64,000 bases of DNA from JAICMB01 sp963795935 (GCA_963795935.1 CAWCJO010000017.1:62001-126000), one strand, 5' to 3'; shown: positions 33,471 to 42,902, numbered from the stretch's first letter. Notes: generated from the letters alone by a model not told the origin. Made by a program: numbers and translations.

Positions 33471-34688
33471 TTATCCGGAGTGGGGGTGTGACCGATAGTG
33501 CTCGCGCAGGAGGTCTTTGCCGTAATCGTTTCCGTTGGGCGTGCGGACGACGCAATGAATGTGCTGTTGCGTGGGCTTGTTGGGATCGGCTGCGAAGCGC
33601 GCCAGGTTGGCGGGCCGTTGATGGTCGAACTCGATCAGCACTACCGGGCTTTGAATGCGATAGTAGAAGACGCTGTCGGGTTCCGTCCCGCCGATCCAGG
33701 CGAACCAGGTGTCGTCGAGATGGCGCTTCACTTCGTCCATTTTGACGCGGGCGTGGCCGTCGTCCATGTTTGCGATGTACAGATCGACGAGGTCCAGAAG
33801 TTGGCGGCGCTGCGGCGAGGCGAAGTCCGGCGCGCGGGCTCCGGCGCAGTTCAAGACGACGTTGTCCTTGAACGCTTCCGTCAGATTGTTGTTGCCGGTT
33901 TTTGAAAAGGAGAGAATCGCCTGCTTGCGCTGCGCTTCGCCGAGCCCGCGCAACATGGCGAGCCCGCGGTTCTGCTCTTCCTGCAGGACCACCGTGCCTT
34001 TGTATTTGCCGGAAGTCGCGCGGACCGGCTCGGATCCAATGAAAAACGGCGTCATCACGACTTGGTCGCCCAGTACGAAGTAATTAACGATGGCGTGATG
34101 GCCATCGAGCTGCCAGCCCCACGGGTCGGTGGCCGAAGGCTTTCCCATGATGGTGATGAAATACATCCCTTCGCCGAGGAACTCATGATCGCCGGTCAGC
34201 TCGGCGAGAGTTTCGTTCAGGCGCATGATGTTGCGCACCAGCTCGAAGCCTGGGGCGCTGACGGAGGCGCGCAGCAACGCGAAGGCGGCATCGCGCTGCG
34301 CGCCGCTCATTTCGCGAAAACAGACGCCCTGACGCATGTAGAAATGCTGGTTCATCCACTTGCGCCATTCGGGATCGTCGACGGGGAACATCGTCCTGGC
34401 GAACTGGTCGGGGGTGAGCGTGGCGAGATATCTCTCCGCCGCGTTGCGGACGGCTTCGGTGGAGACGCCGGTAGCCTGGATCGGGAATAGTCCGGGAACG
34501 ATGTTTCCATCGGTCGTAATTCCCTTAAACGGCTCGGCGAGGCCTTTACTCTCGTAATCTTCGGACATGCGGCGAAAGCGTTCCGCCATATCCGCGGAAT
34601 TTTGCGCCGAAGCGCCAGACATGAGAATCGCGCCGGGGATCAGCGAGCCCAGGAAGCGGCGGCGGTTGGGTGCGTGGGGGTCATGCAT
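33471..34688 (-). CDS. DUF3500 family protein, TAT-exported
   Basis: A 405-aa DUF3500 protein. The N-terminus has NRRRFLGSLIPGAILMSG, a twin-arginine signal. Family landmarks: WGWQLDGHHAIVNYFVLGD, TPFFIGSEPV, FAWIGGTEPDSVFYYRIQSP and IEFDHQRPANLA, plus the C-terminal HIHCVVRTPNGNDYG, with many His that could bind metal. The function of DUF3500 is unknown; members are common in Acidobacteria, Planctomycetes and other soil bacteria. Confidence 0.83.
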   Translation of the reverse strand: MHDPHAPNRRRFLGSLIPGAILMSGASAQNSADMAERFRRMSEDYESKGLAEPFKGITTDGNIVPGLFPIQATGVSTEAVRNAAERYLATLTPDQFARTMFPVDDPEWRKWMNQHFYMRQGVCFREMSGAQRDAAFALLRASVSAPGFELVRNIMRLNETLAELTGDHEFLGEGMYFITIMGKPSATDPWGWQLDGHHAIVNYFVLGDQVVMTPFFIGSEPVRATSGKYKGTVVLQEEQNRGLAMLRGLGEAQRKQAILSFSKTGNNNLTEAFKDNVVLNCAGARAPDFASPQRRQLLDLVDLYIANMDDGHARVKMDEVKRHLDDTWFAWIGGTEPDSVFYYRIQSPVVLIEFDHQRPANLARFAADPNKPTQQHIHCVVRTPNGNDYGKDLLREHYRSHPHSG

Positions 34689-34988
34689 CGTTAAGAGTGT
34701 ACGCCGGAGTGGGTCTAAAGTATAGCGTTTCGAAAGCGTCGTTCAGAGGCTCGATTTAGTGGCCGGAGCGGCCGTCAACGGGCTTCTGAAAGAGATCTGA
34801 GTGGAAAAAGAAGTTCGCCACCCGCCGCGGCCGGGAGCACTGGCGCAAATAAGGTGCTCGAGCAGCGCCCGAAGCTCTGCGCGGCAAGCGCGATGCGCCG
34901 GGCCTCGCCGATGGAAACCGTGTCCCTGGCATGACACAATTCTGCGTCCCCGGCCCGCGCCGTTGCGTACTTGTTTAATAGAGAAGGC
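34689..34988. other. Divergent intergenic region between DUF3500 and the ECF operon
   Basis: About 300 bp that should contain promoters for both directions. Open frames here have no support. I note GGCATGACACAATTCTG about 60 bp before the sigma-factor start but cannot establish it as a promoter. Confidence 0.35.
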
Positions 34989-35546
34989 ATGGTGGCGGTG
35001 GGATTCAGGACAGCGGAGGCGGCGCCGGGCGCGGATAGCATGGCGCCCGCTTTCGGGGAGCTGTTGCGCGCCAATCAGAGTATGGTGTTCAGCATCGCTT
35101 ACCATTTTCTGCGCAATCGCGAGGCGGCCGAAGAGGTCGCCCAGGACGTCTTCCTGCGGCTCTATCGCAATCTCGGCGATTTCGAAAGCGCGGAGCATGC
35201 CACGTTCTGGCTGCGGAAGGTAACCAGCAATCGCGCGATCGACTATGCGCGCAAACGCAAGCTGCAGGCCGCCGTGGCGCTGGAGGACGCGCCGGAGCCT
35301 TCCGTCGCCGCCGATCAAACTGTTACGAGGGGCGATCCGCTCTTGAACCGCCGTTTGCGGGCGCTGCTCGGATCGCTGCCGGAAACGCCGCGCATGGCGA
35401 TGGTGCTGCGCTATCAGGAAGACATGATGCCGGAGGAGATCGCAAAAGCGATGGACATGCCGGTCCGAACGGTGAAGAGCCATCTGCAGCGGTCCTTGAC
35501 GATGCTGCGCGACAAGATCGGACGCAGCATGGGGGAGATACGGTAA
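34989..35546 (+). CDS. ECF-type RNA polymerase sigma factor
   Basis: A 185-aa sigma-70 family protein of ECF type. Region 2: SMVFSIAYHFLRNREAAEEVAQDVFLRLYR; region 4: LPETPRMAMVLRYQEDMMPEEIAKAMDMPVRTVKSHLQRSL. It lacks sigma 3 and sigma 1.1, as ECF factors do. The ATG at 34989 has a close AGAAGG; GTG at 34992 or 34998 would give a better spacing, so the first residues are uncertain. It is translationally coupled (TAATG) to a short membrane protein that is likely its anti-sigma factor. Confidence 0.85.
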   Translation: MVAVGFRTAEAAPGADSMAPAFGELLRANQSMVFSIAYHFLRNREAAEEVAQDVFLRLYRNLGDFESAEHATFWLRKVTSNRAIDYARKRKLQAAVALEDAPEPSVAADQTVTRGDPLLNRRLRALLGSLPETPRMAMVLRYQEDMMPEEIAKAMDMPVRTVKSHLQRSLTMLRDKIGRSMGEIR

Positions 35547-35872
35547 TGGACGATCTGGAACGGCAATTGAAGGATGCGTTATCGCGCCAGGATGCGCCGG
35601 AGTGGTTCGAAGCGAGGGTGCTGGCGGCCGCGCGCCAAACCCGTCCCGGATTTTGGCGGGGCTGGTTTCGATCTCCACTGCCGCGGCTGGCAACCGCCAC
35701 GCTGGCGGCCGCATTGGTAATTGCGGGCATCGCGGTCGAGCGCGAGCGGGCGGCGGAGGAGCGGGCCGCCGGAGAAGCGGCCAAAGCGCGGCTCGTACTG
35801 GCCTTGAGAATTACGCGCACGAAGCTCGAGAAGATTGAACGGACATTGCATGAAGTGGAAAGAAACGATTAA
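35546..35872 (+). CDS. Small membrane protein, probable anti-sigma factor
   Basis: A 108-aa protein: a cytoplasmic N-terminus (MDDLERQLKDALSRQDAPEW), one transmembrane helix (LATATLAAALVIAGIAV, about residues 48-66) and a charged helical C-terminus. No zinc-binding H-x3-C-x2-C is present. The start codon shares its A with the sigma-factor stop. The arrangement (short cytosolic segment, single TM, directly after an ECF sigma) makes an anti-sigma role likely, but this rests on context. Confidence 0.65.
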   Translation: MDDLERQLKDALSRQDAPEWFEARVLAAARQTRPGFWRGWFRSPLPRLATATLAAALVIAGIAVERERAAEERAAGEAAKARLVLALRITRTKLEKIERTLHEVERND

Positions 35873-35887
35873 GAATCCGAGGACGAT

Positions 35888-36439
35888 ATGAGATCGGCAG
35901 TTATTGCTTTATTGGCGCTGCTCCCTGTGGCGGCGCAGGAATTCAAGATTCCGCCGAGCGTCGAGAAGCTCGCCGATAAGGCCAGCGAAGTGGTCGATGT
36001 GACGCTCGATTCGTCGATGCTGCAGCTCGCCAGCCGCTTTCTTTCCGATAAAGACCCCGATCAGGCGCGGGCGAAGAAAGTCGTCATGGGACTCAAAGGC
36101 ATCTACGTCCGCAGCTTCGAATTCGACAAGACCGGCGAGTATGACGAAAACGAGATCGCGGCATTGCGCTCGCAACTGCGCGCGCCCGCATGGTCCCGAA
36201 TCGTCGGCGTCCACAGCAAGAAAGACGGTGAAAACGCGGACGTGTTCATCGGCAATGGGGGAGAGCAAATCAACGGCCTAGTCGTGCTTGTCGCGGCGCC
36301 GAAGGAACTGACCATCGTCAATATCGTGGGGCAGATCAAGCCCGAGGACCTGCGCGATCTGGGCGGCAATTTCGGCATTCCCAAAGTCGAATTCAACGCC
36401 ACCCGCAAGACGGACGGCGGCAAGGCGAAGGAGAACTGA
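35888..36439 (+). CDS. DUF4252 family secreted protein
   Basis: A 183-aa protein with a short signal peptide ending VAAQE. The mature part matches DUF4252: LADKASEVVDVTLDSSML near the start, KVVMGLKGIYVRSFEFDKTGEY, WSRIVGVHSKKDGENADVFI and LVVLVAAPKELTIVNIVGQI. The pattern of an ECF sigma, a membrane protein and one or two DUF4252 proteins recurs in Bacteroidetes and Acidobacteria, so this may be a target or part of the signalling unit. Function unknown. It starts 15 nt after the previous gene. Confidence 0.75.
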   Translation: MRSAVIALLALLPVAAQEFKIPPSVEKLADKASEVVDVTLDSSMLQLASRFLSDKDPDQARAKKVVMGLKGIYVRSFEFDKTGEYDENEIAALRSQLRAPAWSRIVGVHSKKDGENADVFIGNGGEQINGLVVLVAAPKELTIVNIVGQIKPEDLRDLGGNFGIPKVEFNATRKTDGGKAKEN

Positions 36440-36440
36440 G

Positions 36441-36956
36441 ATGCGGCTCCTGCCATTGCTGCTGTGCGTCTGCGCGCTGGGATGCGGCGCGGCGCGCGCA
36501 ACCGATCGCGAGTTTAAAGATATCGTGGCGGCAATATCCGAAGAGTTCCATGCGCGTCCCGTGCATATTCCGTTGTTTGGAATGGTCAATGTAGTTGCTT
36601 ATCTGGTGCGTCCGGCGGGAACCAAGCATATTGACATCGCCATTTTTGAGAATCTGAACTCTCGCGGGCGACTCAAAACCCGTGATTCAAAAGATCCCGA
36701 TCTGGCGCAAGAGATCCGCGGCGCGGTCGGGAACGCCTGGAAGCCTTTCGTTCAGGTGTGGTCGCGAGGCAAGGGGCACAATGAGACCGTACTCGTGTAC
36801 ATGAAAAGCGAGGGCCGCGACTGCAAGCTGCTGGTCACGAGCGTGGAGCCGAACGAGGCCACCGTGGTCGAGATTAAGCTCAACCCTGCTGGATTGCAGC
36901 GCTGGCTGGCCTCCCCGCGGGAATCGGCGCGAGACGACAGCGGCCGGAGGGATTAG
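36441..36956 (+). CDS. Secreted DUF4252-like protein, second copy
   Basis: A 171-aa protein with a Cys-rich signal (MRLLPLLLCVCALGCGAA). It starts 1 nt after the preceding stop. The mature sequence has the same overall order as the upstream protein (VNVVAYLVRPAGTKHIDIAIFE, WKPFVQVWSRGKGHNETVLVYM, LLVTSVEPNEATVVEIKLNP) but little residue identity. A shared fold is my inference. Together with the DUF4252 protein it probably forms a pair exported under the same sigma factor. Confidence 0.6.
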   Translation: MRLLPLLLCVCALGCGAARATDREFKDIVAAISEEFHARPVHIPLFGMVNVVAYLVRPAGTKHIDIAIFENLNSRGRLKTRDSKDPDLAQEIRGAVGNAWKPFVQVWSRGKGHNETVLVYMKSEGRDCKLLVTSVEPNEATVVEIKLNPAGLQRWLASPRESARDDSGRRD

Positions 36957-37087
36957 GGCCGGGTTTGAGTGTGAACGGCGCGGCCTAAGATCCCCAAATC
37001 AGTCCGAAGCATGTGTTTACCTGAGCCATGATTCAGGTTAATCCGGGAACCTGCTTAGCTCCAATGACGCCTTGGTACTGGAGCCGC

Positions 37088-38305
37088 CTAGGACGCCCGG
37101 AACGTTATCCCCGCAAACGTCACCACGCTATGCTCGTCGATGTTCCATTGCTGGTAACGCCGCAGATCGCCGCTGGTGTTCGGGACCGCCTTTAGAAACG
37201 TATAGATGGGAGCCGAGCCGCACCACTTCAGGTCGTCGCGATTCTCCTGCACCAGGGACCAGAAACCGTGCGCGTCCGACGCCGCCATGCGCTCGATGCG
37301 TTTACGATCGCGCTCGGCAACCGCGAGCATCCCGCCGTCGTCGGCGCGCGCGATCATCTCGTCGCCATAACGGCGGCCCATGTGCGCCATGTCCACGCCC
37401 AGCACGAAGAACAGCTTCCCGGCTTCGCGCGCGGCCGTTTCCCCCAGGGCGTCGAAGAAGCGCCGGATATCCTCGTTGTCCTCCGGCTTGCCGCCGCGAT
37501 AAACGCTTTGCGCGAAGGAGCCGCACAGAATAGGGAGCATCTGAATGTCCGGGCCGTAGATGTGCTGCAGAAACAGCACCTGAAACTCTATAGAATGCTC
37601 CACCGCATGGCAATAATCTTCCATGTTGACGGCGCCGGGCGCGGCGGCGGCGAGCCGGTCGACGAGATCCACGTTCGTCCGAGCCTCTCCCAGAGGAGTC
37701 GCGAAGGGTTTGCGCGTCAAGCCGAAGCGATCGGGCTCGCCGTAATGCGAAGTGCCCAGGATTACGAACGTCCGGCCGGCATAGGCGGGAAGCAGCGAGG
37801 CATAGGCGTCGCGATACGATTCCCAGCCGCCGAACGGGCTAACGTGAGGCGCGGCAATTCCGACCAACGAATCCATGGATGCGGACTCGGCTCCCTTCAT
37901 GAACTCGGTCAATTGCGCGCGCGCCTCCGCGGGTTGGTCCGGGTAAGCGGAGCCGGCGTGACTGGCTTCGCGCACGGGGGCGGCGGCGAATTCGCGGATG
38001 CGCTGCTCGCGAAGGTTTTCAAAGATATCGTTCTCGAGGAATCCGGCGCCGCTCAAGGCCTCGAAAAAATGCTTCTCCAATTCGCCGATCTGAATTTCGC
38101 CCGTGGCCTGGACGAGGCTTTGGCGCAAATCGAGCTCCGTCTGCTCGCCGTCGAAACACGCTAGGGATGCTACCAGCGGAGGAGGGATCAGCAGCATCGT
38201 ATCGGAGAAATGGTAGTGATCCCGAATCAACAGGCCAGGCTGCTCGGGATCGGGAGAAGGCATGAAATCCAGGCCCAACCGCAGACGCGGCAACGGGTGA
38301 GGCAT
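37088..38305 (-). CDS. MEMO1-family (AmmeMemoRadiSam B) protein with PqqD-like N-terminal domain
   Basis: A 405-aa protein. Residues about 110-400 form the Memo/LigB-like domain: SLVGIAAPHVSPFGG, VILGTSHYGEPDRFGLT, HAVEHSIEFQVLFLQH with His-Glu-His, and FVLGVDMAHMGRRYGD. The first ~110 residues contain the pattern LLIPPPLVASLACFDGEQTELDL then LSGAGFLENDIF, which resembles PqqD-like winged-helix domains used as RiPP recognition elements. I infer a PqqD-like fold from this pattern; no structural test was possible. The MacB-like permease gene lies 40 nt upstream on the same strand. Confidence 0.75.
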   Translation of the reverse strand: MPHPLPRLRLGLDFMPSPDPEQPGLLIRDHYHFSDTMLLIPPPLVASLACFDGEQTELDLRQSLVQATGEIQIGELEKHFFEALSGAGFLENDIFENLREQRIREFAAAPVREASHAGSAYPDQPAEARAQLTEFMKGAESASMDSLVGIAAPHVSPFGGWESYRDAYASLLPAYAGRTFVILGTSHYGEPDRFGLTRKPFATPLGEARTNVDLVDRLAAAAPGAVNMEDYCHAVEHSIEFQVLFLQHIYGPDIQMLPILCGSFAQSVYRGGKPEDNEDIRRFFDALGETAAREAGKLFFVLGVDMAHMGRRYGDEMIARADDGGMLAVAERDRKRIERMAASDAHGFWSLVQENRDDLKWCGSAPIYTFLKAVPNTSGDLRRYQQWNIDEHSVVTFAGITFRAS

Positions 38306-38345
38306 CGCCCTCTTATAGTCGCACGACGTTTCTCATTGACAGGCG

Positions 38346-40901
38346 CTATTCGTAACGCAGCGCAACCATCGGGTCGACCCGGGTCGCGCGTTGCGCTGGA
38401 ACGAGACAGGCGGCCATGGCGGCGACGGCGAGGATCAGCGCGGCTATTAGAATGTTTCCGATGTCCTGCGCGCCCACGCCGTAGAGGAACGCTTTCACGA
38501 GACGCGTCGCGGCAAACGAGCACGCGATGCCGAACACCGCGCCGATGGCGACCATGAGGAGCGCGTCGCGGAAGACCAGCCAGAGGACCGCGCCTCGCCG
38601 GGCGCCCAGAGCGACGCGAATGCCGATCTCGCGGGTGCGGCGCGTCACCGCATACGAGATGACGCCGTAGAGCCCCACGGCCGAAATTAGGAGCCCGAGA
38701 GCGCCGAAAAATCCCGAAAGCGTCGCGATCAGGCGCTCCGATAAAATATTTTGATCCAAGTTGTTCTGTAGCGTTCGAACGTTCAACAACGGGATTACGG
38801 GATCCAGCGCGGCTATCTGGCGGCGCAGGGCGGCGGTGATTTGAGAGGGGGGCGCGGTGGTGCGGAGCACGAGCGTGCAGGAGTTGGCCGGCTGCCGCCA
38901 GATGGGGATGAATATCATGGGATCCACGGCATCCTTCATATTGAAGTAGCGCGCGTCTTTCACCACGCCGACGATTTCGTAGAGCTTATCGGCGCGATAC
39001 TTCTCGTCGAGCGAGACATGCATGCCGACGGCGTTCCGTCCGGCAAAGAAATGGCGCGCGAAGGCTTCGTTGACGATCGCGGAGCGCGGCCCCGGCGGCT
39101 CCGGCCTCTCCTGGCCGGGTACAAAACGGTCCGGCATCTCGATGGCGAGGGCCGGATTATCGCGCTCTTCGAATTCGCGGCCGAGAAGCAGGGGCGTGCC
39201 GAGGGTCGCGAAGTAGCGCGGTCCGACGCCATCGAAGTAGACCCATTTTTTCTCGCCCGGCTTCCAGGCATAGCCCTCGGCCGACACGCTTCCGTTCCAC
39301 ATTGAACCCGATAAGGGGACGATTCTGGTGAGGCTGGCGGAGCGCACTCCGGGGAGGCGCTCGGCGCGGACGGTGAGGGCATCGTAGAAATCGCGCGTCC
39401 GCTGACCCTTGTAGCCGAAGCGCGTGGGATCGACCTCGGCGGTCATCACTTGCTCCGGCGTGAAGCCAGGATCGAGGGCACGCAGATTTCCCAGGGTGCG
39501 GATGAAGAGTCCGGCGCCGACCAGCAGGAGCAATGAGAGCGCGACTTGAGCAACGACCAACACGCGGCGCAGCGTCAAGCGCGAGGCGCCGGTCGAGCCG
39601 GGGACGTCCTCTTTCAAGGCGGGCAGCAGGTCGGGGCGGCTGGAGCGGAAGGCCGGCGCGAGGCCGAACAAGACTCCGCAGAGAATCGAAACGGCCATGG
39701 TGAAGCCCAGCACGCTCCAATCGAGGGGGGCATCGATGGAGACCGGCGCCCAGCCGGGATGCGGGGCGAAGCGCATCAGAACACGGACGCCCACGAGCGA
39801 TACTAAAATTCCGCCGAGGCCTCCGAGGGCCGCGATGAAGACGCTTTCGGCGAACAGCTCGGACCCGATTCGCCAACGGCTGGCGCCGACGGCGAGGCGT
39901 ACAGCGATTTCGCGCTCCCGCGCCGCTCCGCGCGCCAGCATCAGGTTGGCCACGTTGGCGCAGGCGATCAGCAGCACCAGCGCGACTACGGTGAACAAGA
40001 TCAGCAGAGGCTTGCGGAGCTCGTCGCCAATGAAAGAGTAGCCGCGGCCGGCCGGGAGCAGCGCGATCTGCCGAGCTTTGTTGACAAACCGCGCTTCCGC
40101 CACGGTGCGGCGCTCGGCGTCTTCCTGGTCCTTGCAGATCGAGTACAGCTCGGTTTCGGCCTTCTTGAGCGGGGCACTCGGTTTCAAGCGGCCGATGACG
40201 CCCATCCACCACATGTGCCGGCTGTTCCACATGCTAAAGGGCATGTGCAGCAGAGCGCTGCGCATCATGATGGGGACGAAGAGATCGGGCTTGAACGCCA
40301 CGTCGGCGCCGGAGAAGCCGCGTGGCGCGACGCCGATAACGGTGAAGGGATAACCGTTCAGGAGCAGCTTGCTGCCAATGACGACGGCGCTGCCCGCGAA
40401 ACGGCGCTGCCAATAGGGATAGCTCAGGACGGCGTACGGAGCGGCGTCGGGGGCGCGGTCCACGGCGGTGGTGAAGAGGCGTCCAGCGGCGGGGGTGACG
40501 CCGAAGACCTGGAAGTAGTTGCCGGAGACTTGAACTCCGTAGGCGAGCTCGGTGGCCTGTTGCGCGCCCTCTCCCGGTTGAACTCCGATCGATTGGAGAC
40601 CCAAGCTATAGGCGGCCAGACCGTCGAACACGGTATTGTGTTCGCTCATGGCGCGATAGTCGGGGTAGTTCCAACTCGTATTGAAGTGTTCGCCGCGCGA
40701 CCCCACCATGTACAACTGTTGCGGCGCCTTGACGGGCAGCATTTTCATCAGCACGGCGCTGACGAGCGAAAAAATCGCGGTGTTGGCGCCGATTCCCAGC
40801 GCCAGCGATAACACCGCCACGGAGCTCGCGCCCGGAGTCTTCCGCACCATGCGCCAGGCATATCGAATTTCGCTTCGCAGGTTATCGAGCCAGGGTGTCA
40901 T
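38346..40901 (-). CDS. MacB-like ABC transporter permease (acidobacterial ADOP type)
   Basis: An 851-aa membrane protein with a periplasmic MacB-type core domain and FtsX domain, then a second MacB-type periplasmic region and FtsX domain (duplicated architecture of the acidobacterial 'ADOP' permeases). Visible: RMVRKTPGASSVAVLSLALGIGANTAIFS at the first membrane helix, LLIACANVANLMLARGAARE...IAVRLAVGASR, and near the end ISYAVTRRTREIGIRVALGAR. There is no ATPase; the partner is elsewhere. The start at 40901 (MTPWLDNLRSEIRYAW) matches family N-termini and has GAGG nine nt upstream. Confidence 0.88.
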   Translation of the reverse strand: MTPWLDNLRSEIRYAWRMVRKTPGASSVAVLSLALGIGANTAIFSLVSAVLMKMLPVKAPQQLYMVGSRGEHFNTSWNYPDYRAMSEHNTVFDGLAAYSLGLQSIGVQPGEGAQQATELAYGVQVSGNYFQVFGVTPAAGRLFTTAVDRAPDAAPYAVLSYPYWQRRFAGSAVVIGSKLLLNGYPFTVIGVAPRGFSGADVAFKPDLFVPIMMRSALLHMPFSMWNSRHMWWMGVIGRLKPSAPLKKAETELYSICKDQEDAERRTVAEARFVNKARQIALLPAGRGYSFIGDELRKPLLILFTVVALVLLIACANVANLMLARGAAREREIAVRLAVGASRWRIGSELFAESVFIAALGGLGGILVSLVGVRVLMRFAPHPGWAPVSIDAPLDWSVLGFTMAVSILCGVLFGLAPAFRSSRPDLLPALKEDVPGSTGASRLTLRRVLVVAQVALSLLLLVGAGLFIRTLGNLRALDPGFTPEQVMTAEVDPTRFGYKGQRTRDFYDALTVRAERLPGVRSASLTRIVPLSGSMWNGSVSAEGYAWKPGEKKWVYFDGVGPRYFATLGTPLLLGREFEERDNPALAIEMPDRFVPGQERPEPPGPRSAIVNEAFARHFFAGRNAVGMHVSLDEKYRADKLYEIVGVVKDARYFNMKDAVDPMIFIPIWRQPANSCTLVLRTTAPPSQITAALRRQIAALDPVIPLLNVRTLQNNLDQNILSERLIATLSGFFGALGLLISAVGLYGVISYAVTRRTREIGIRVALGARRGAVLWLVFRDALLMVAIGAVFGIACSFAATRLVKAFLYGVGAQDIGNILIAALILAVAAMAACLVPAQRATRVDPMVALRYE

Positions 40902-40951
40902 GCGCATTCGCCTCAGCTTGTTTGGACGCCGGTAAGCGCTCCGCGGTTTGT

Positions 40952-41704
40952 TCACGGCTTCGAAATAACGCCGCCTCCCAGCTTCCACAATATCTGGCGC
41001 AGCATCCCGGCCCAGATTTCCGCGTCATGCGCCGACAGGTCCATTCGCCGCACCAGCCGCCGCAGTTTCGTCTCCGTCGAAGCGGCGTGCAAATAACCCG
41101 ACCGTTCGAGCGCCTCCCGCAACAAGTCCGTGAGCCGCTCCAGATCCGCCGATGCCGCCCGCTTGCGCGATTCCGGCTGCGGCGTCTTCCCCGCCCGAAT
41201 CAATTCATACAAGCATACTGCGACCGACTGGCCCAGGTTCATGGACCCGTGCTCCTCCCGCGTCGGGATGCGCAGCAGCCAGTGGCAATACGAAAGGTCG
41301 TCGTTTCCGAGGCCGTATTTTTCCGAGCCGAACAATAGCGCCACGGGCCCGTTCGGCAAGGCATTGCGCAGCGCTTTGCCGCCGTACTCGAGCCGGCGCA
41401 GCGAATGTTTCAGCTCGCGATGCTGCGCCGCCGTCGTGCCGACCACCAAAGCGCAATCCGCGATGGCGTCCGCGAGCGTCTTGAACTCGACCGCGCTTTC
41501 GAGAATTGCTTTAGCGTGTACGGCCGAGCGCGCCTCGCGGAAAGCCACTTCATAGGGGTTGACCAGCCGCAGATGCAGAAACCCGAAATTGCTCATGGCG
41601 CGCGCCGCGGCGCCGATGTTCAGCGGATTTCGGGGTGAGACGAGAACGACGCGAAGGTTGTCCGCGAGCTCGGGTGTCAAGCCGTTCCGAGCGCCAGCAC
41701 GCAC
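40952..41704 (-). CDS. TrmJ/SpoU-type tRNA 2'-O-methyltransferase
   Basis: A 250-aa SPOUT methyltransferase: LRVVLVSPRNPLNIGAAARAMSNFGF, LLFGSEKYGLGNDDLSYCHW and IPTREEHGSMNLGQSVAV, the three SpoU motifs that form the trefoil SAM pocket. The C-terminal helical extension is like that of TrmJ, which methylates position 32 of tRNAs; assignment to TrmJ versus another SpoU member is tentative. GTG at 41704 overlaps the thiolase end by 28 nt; TTG at 41680, which forms a TTGA overlap with the thiolase stop, is an equally good start. Confidence 0.82.
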   Translation of the reverse strand: MRAGARNGLTPELADNLRVVLVSPRNPLNIGAAARAMSNFGFLHLRLVNPYEVAFREARSAVHAKAILESAVEFKTLADAIADCALVVGTTAAQHRELKHSLRRLEYGGKALRNALPNGPVALLFGSEKYGLGNDDLSYCHWLLRIPTREEHGSMNLGQSVAVCLYELIRAGKTPQPESRKRAASADLERLTDLLREALERSGYLHAASTETKLRRLVRRMDLSAHDAEIWAGMLRQILWKLGGGVISKP

Positions 41705-42831
41705 GCCACCGACCCAGGGCCACCCAGGTTGTGTACCAGCCCGAGCCCGGCATCTTTGATCTGGCGCCCGCCCGCTTCGCCGCGAAGCTGCGTGACCACT
41801 TCGTGGATCATGCGCACGCCGCTGGCTCCGATGGGATGGCCGCAGGACTTGAGCCCGCCGCTGGTGTTCACCGGCATATCGCCTCCCAGGGCGCTACGGC
41901 CCTCCGCGATAAAATGTGCGCCCTCACCCTTGCCGCAGAAGCCGAGATCTTCGTAATTCGCAATCTCGGTCCAAGTGAAGCAGTCGTGAACTTCCGCCAA
42001 GTCGATCTCCTTCACGGGATCGGAAATACCGGCCATTTTATACGCGGCTTGCGCCGCCGCCCGAGTCGCCGTGAATCCCACGTATTCGAACGCCGGATCG
42101 TACCACGGACGTCCGCTCGTCACCGCCAGGCCTATGCCTTTCAGCAGCACATAATCGTCGCGAAACTTCTTCGCCATATCGGCGCGGCAAATGACAGCGG
42201 CGGCCGCGCCGTCCGTCGTGGGGCAGCAGTCGAATAGCCCGAAAGGCCATGCCACCATCGGCGCCTTCAACGCCTGTTCCTCCGTGATCCGCATCTGAAA
42301 ATGCGCCTTGGGATTCTTCGAGCCGTTCTCGTGATTTTTGACCGCGACCTTGGCGAGCGCGTCGCGCCCGGCGTGAAACTCGTGCATATAGCGCGTCGCG
42401 GCCAGCGCAAAAATGCCCGGCGCCGTCAGGCCGTCGGTCTGATACGGATGCTCCCCTTCCGAAGACAGGCCGCGCGACGGGCGGTTCTTCAACTTCTCCA
42501 CGCCCAGCACCAGGGCGACATCGTACACTCCGGATGCAACGGCCATTGCGGCGTTCCGGAACGCGTCGGTTCCGGTGGCGCAGAAATTCTCGACGCGCGT
42601 GATGGGTTTGCCATATAACCGCAACGCATCGGCGAGGGAAACCGATGCTTTCCCGTGTCCGCCATAAGGCGAAAACGTGCCCAGCCAGGCCGCTTCAATC
42701 CGCTCCGGCTCGATGCCTGCGTCGGCGAAGGCGGCATTGGCGGCCTCGAGCGCCATGTCCTCGTAGCCGAGGTCGAAGAGATCGCCGAACCTGGTGCAGC
42801 CAACGCCGATAATGGCGACTTTATCTTTCAT
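41677..42831 (-). CDS. Thiolase-superfamily (acetyl-CoA acetyltransferase / SCP-x-like) protein
   Basis: A 384-aa thiolase-like protein: VAIIGVGCTRFGDLF, NFCATGTDAFRNAAMAVASG with the nucleophilic Cys, LAEVHDCFTWTEIANYEDLG, and GGLKSCGHPIGASGVRMIHE with catalytic His. The second catalytic Cys motif of classical thiolases (CxGGGxG) is replaced by LVHNLGGPGSVACVLALG. This matches the sterol-carrier/lipid-transfer type thiolases, which act on branched or steroid acyl-CoAs, or the non-degradative homologues. It precedes the TrmJ-like gene. Confidence 0.83.
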   Translation of the reverse strand: MKDKVAIIGVGCTRFGDLFDLGYEDMALEAANAAFADAGIEPERIEAAWLGTFSPYGGHGKASVSLADALRLYGKPITRVENFCATGTDAFRNAAMAVASGVYDVALVLGVEKLKNRPSRGLSSEGEHPYQTDGLTAPGIFALAATRYMHEFHAGRDALAKVAVKNHENGSKNPKAHFQMRITEEQALKAPMVAWPFGLFDCCPTTDGAAAAVICRADMAKKFRDDYVLLKGIGLAVTSGRPWYDPAFEYVGFTATRAAAQAAYKMAGISDPVKEIDLAEVHDCFTWTEIANYEDLGFCGKGEGAHFIAEGRSALGGDMPVNTSGGLKSCGHPIGASGVRMIHEVVTQLRGEAGGRQIKDAGLGLVHNLGGPGSVACVLALGTA

Positions 42832-42902
42832 TCCAGAGCCGAAGCCGGTAAGACTCCTTCATCCTACGCGATTGTGCTTCAATTTTGCGTGGGGAGGGTT
42901 CG

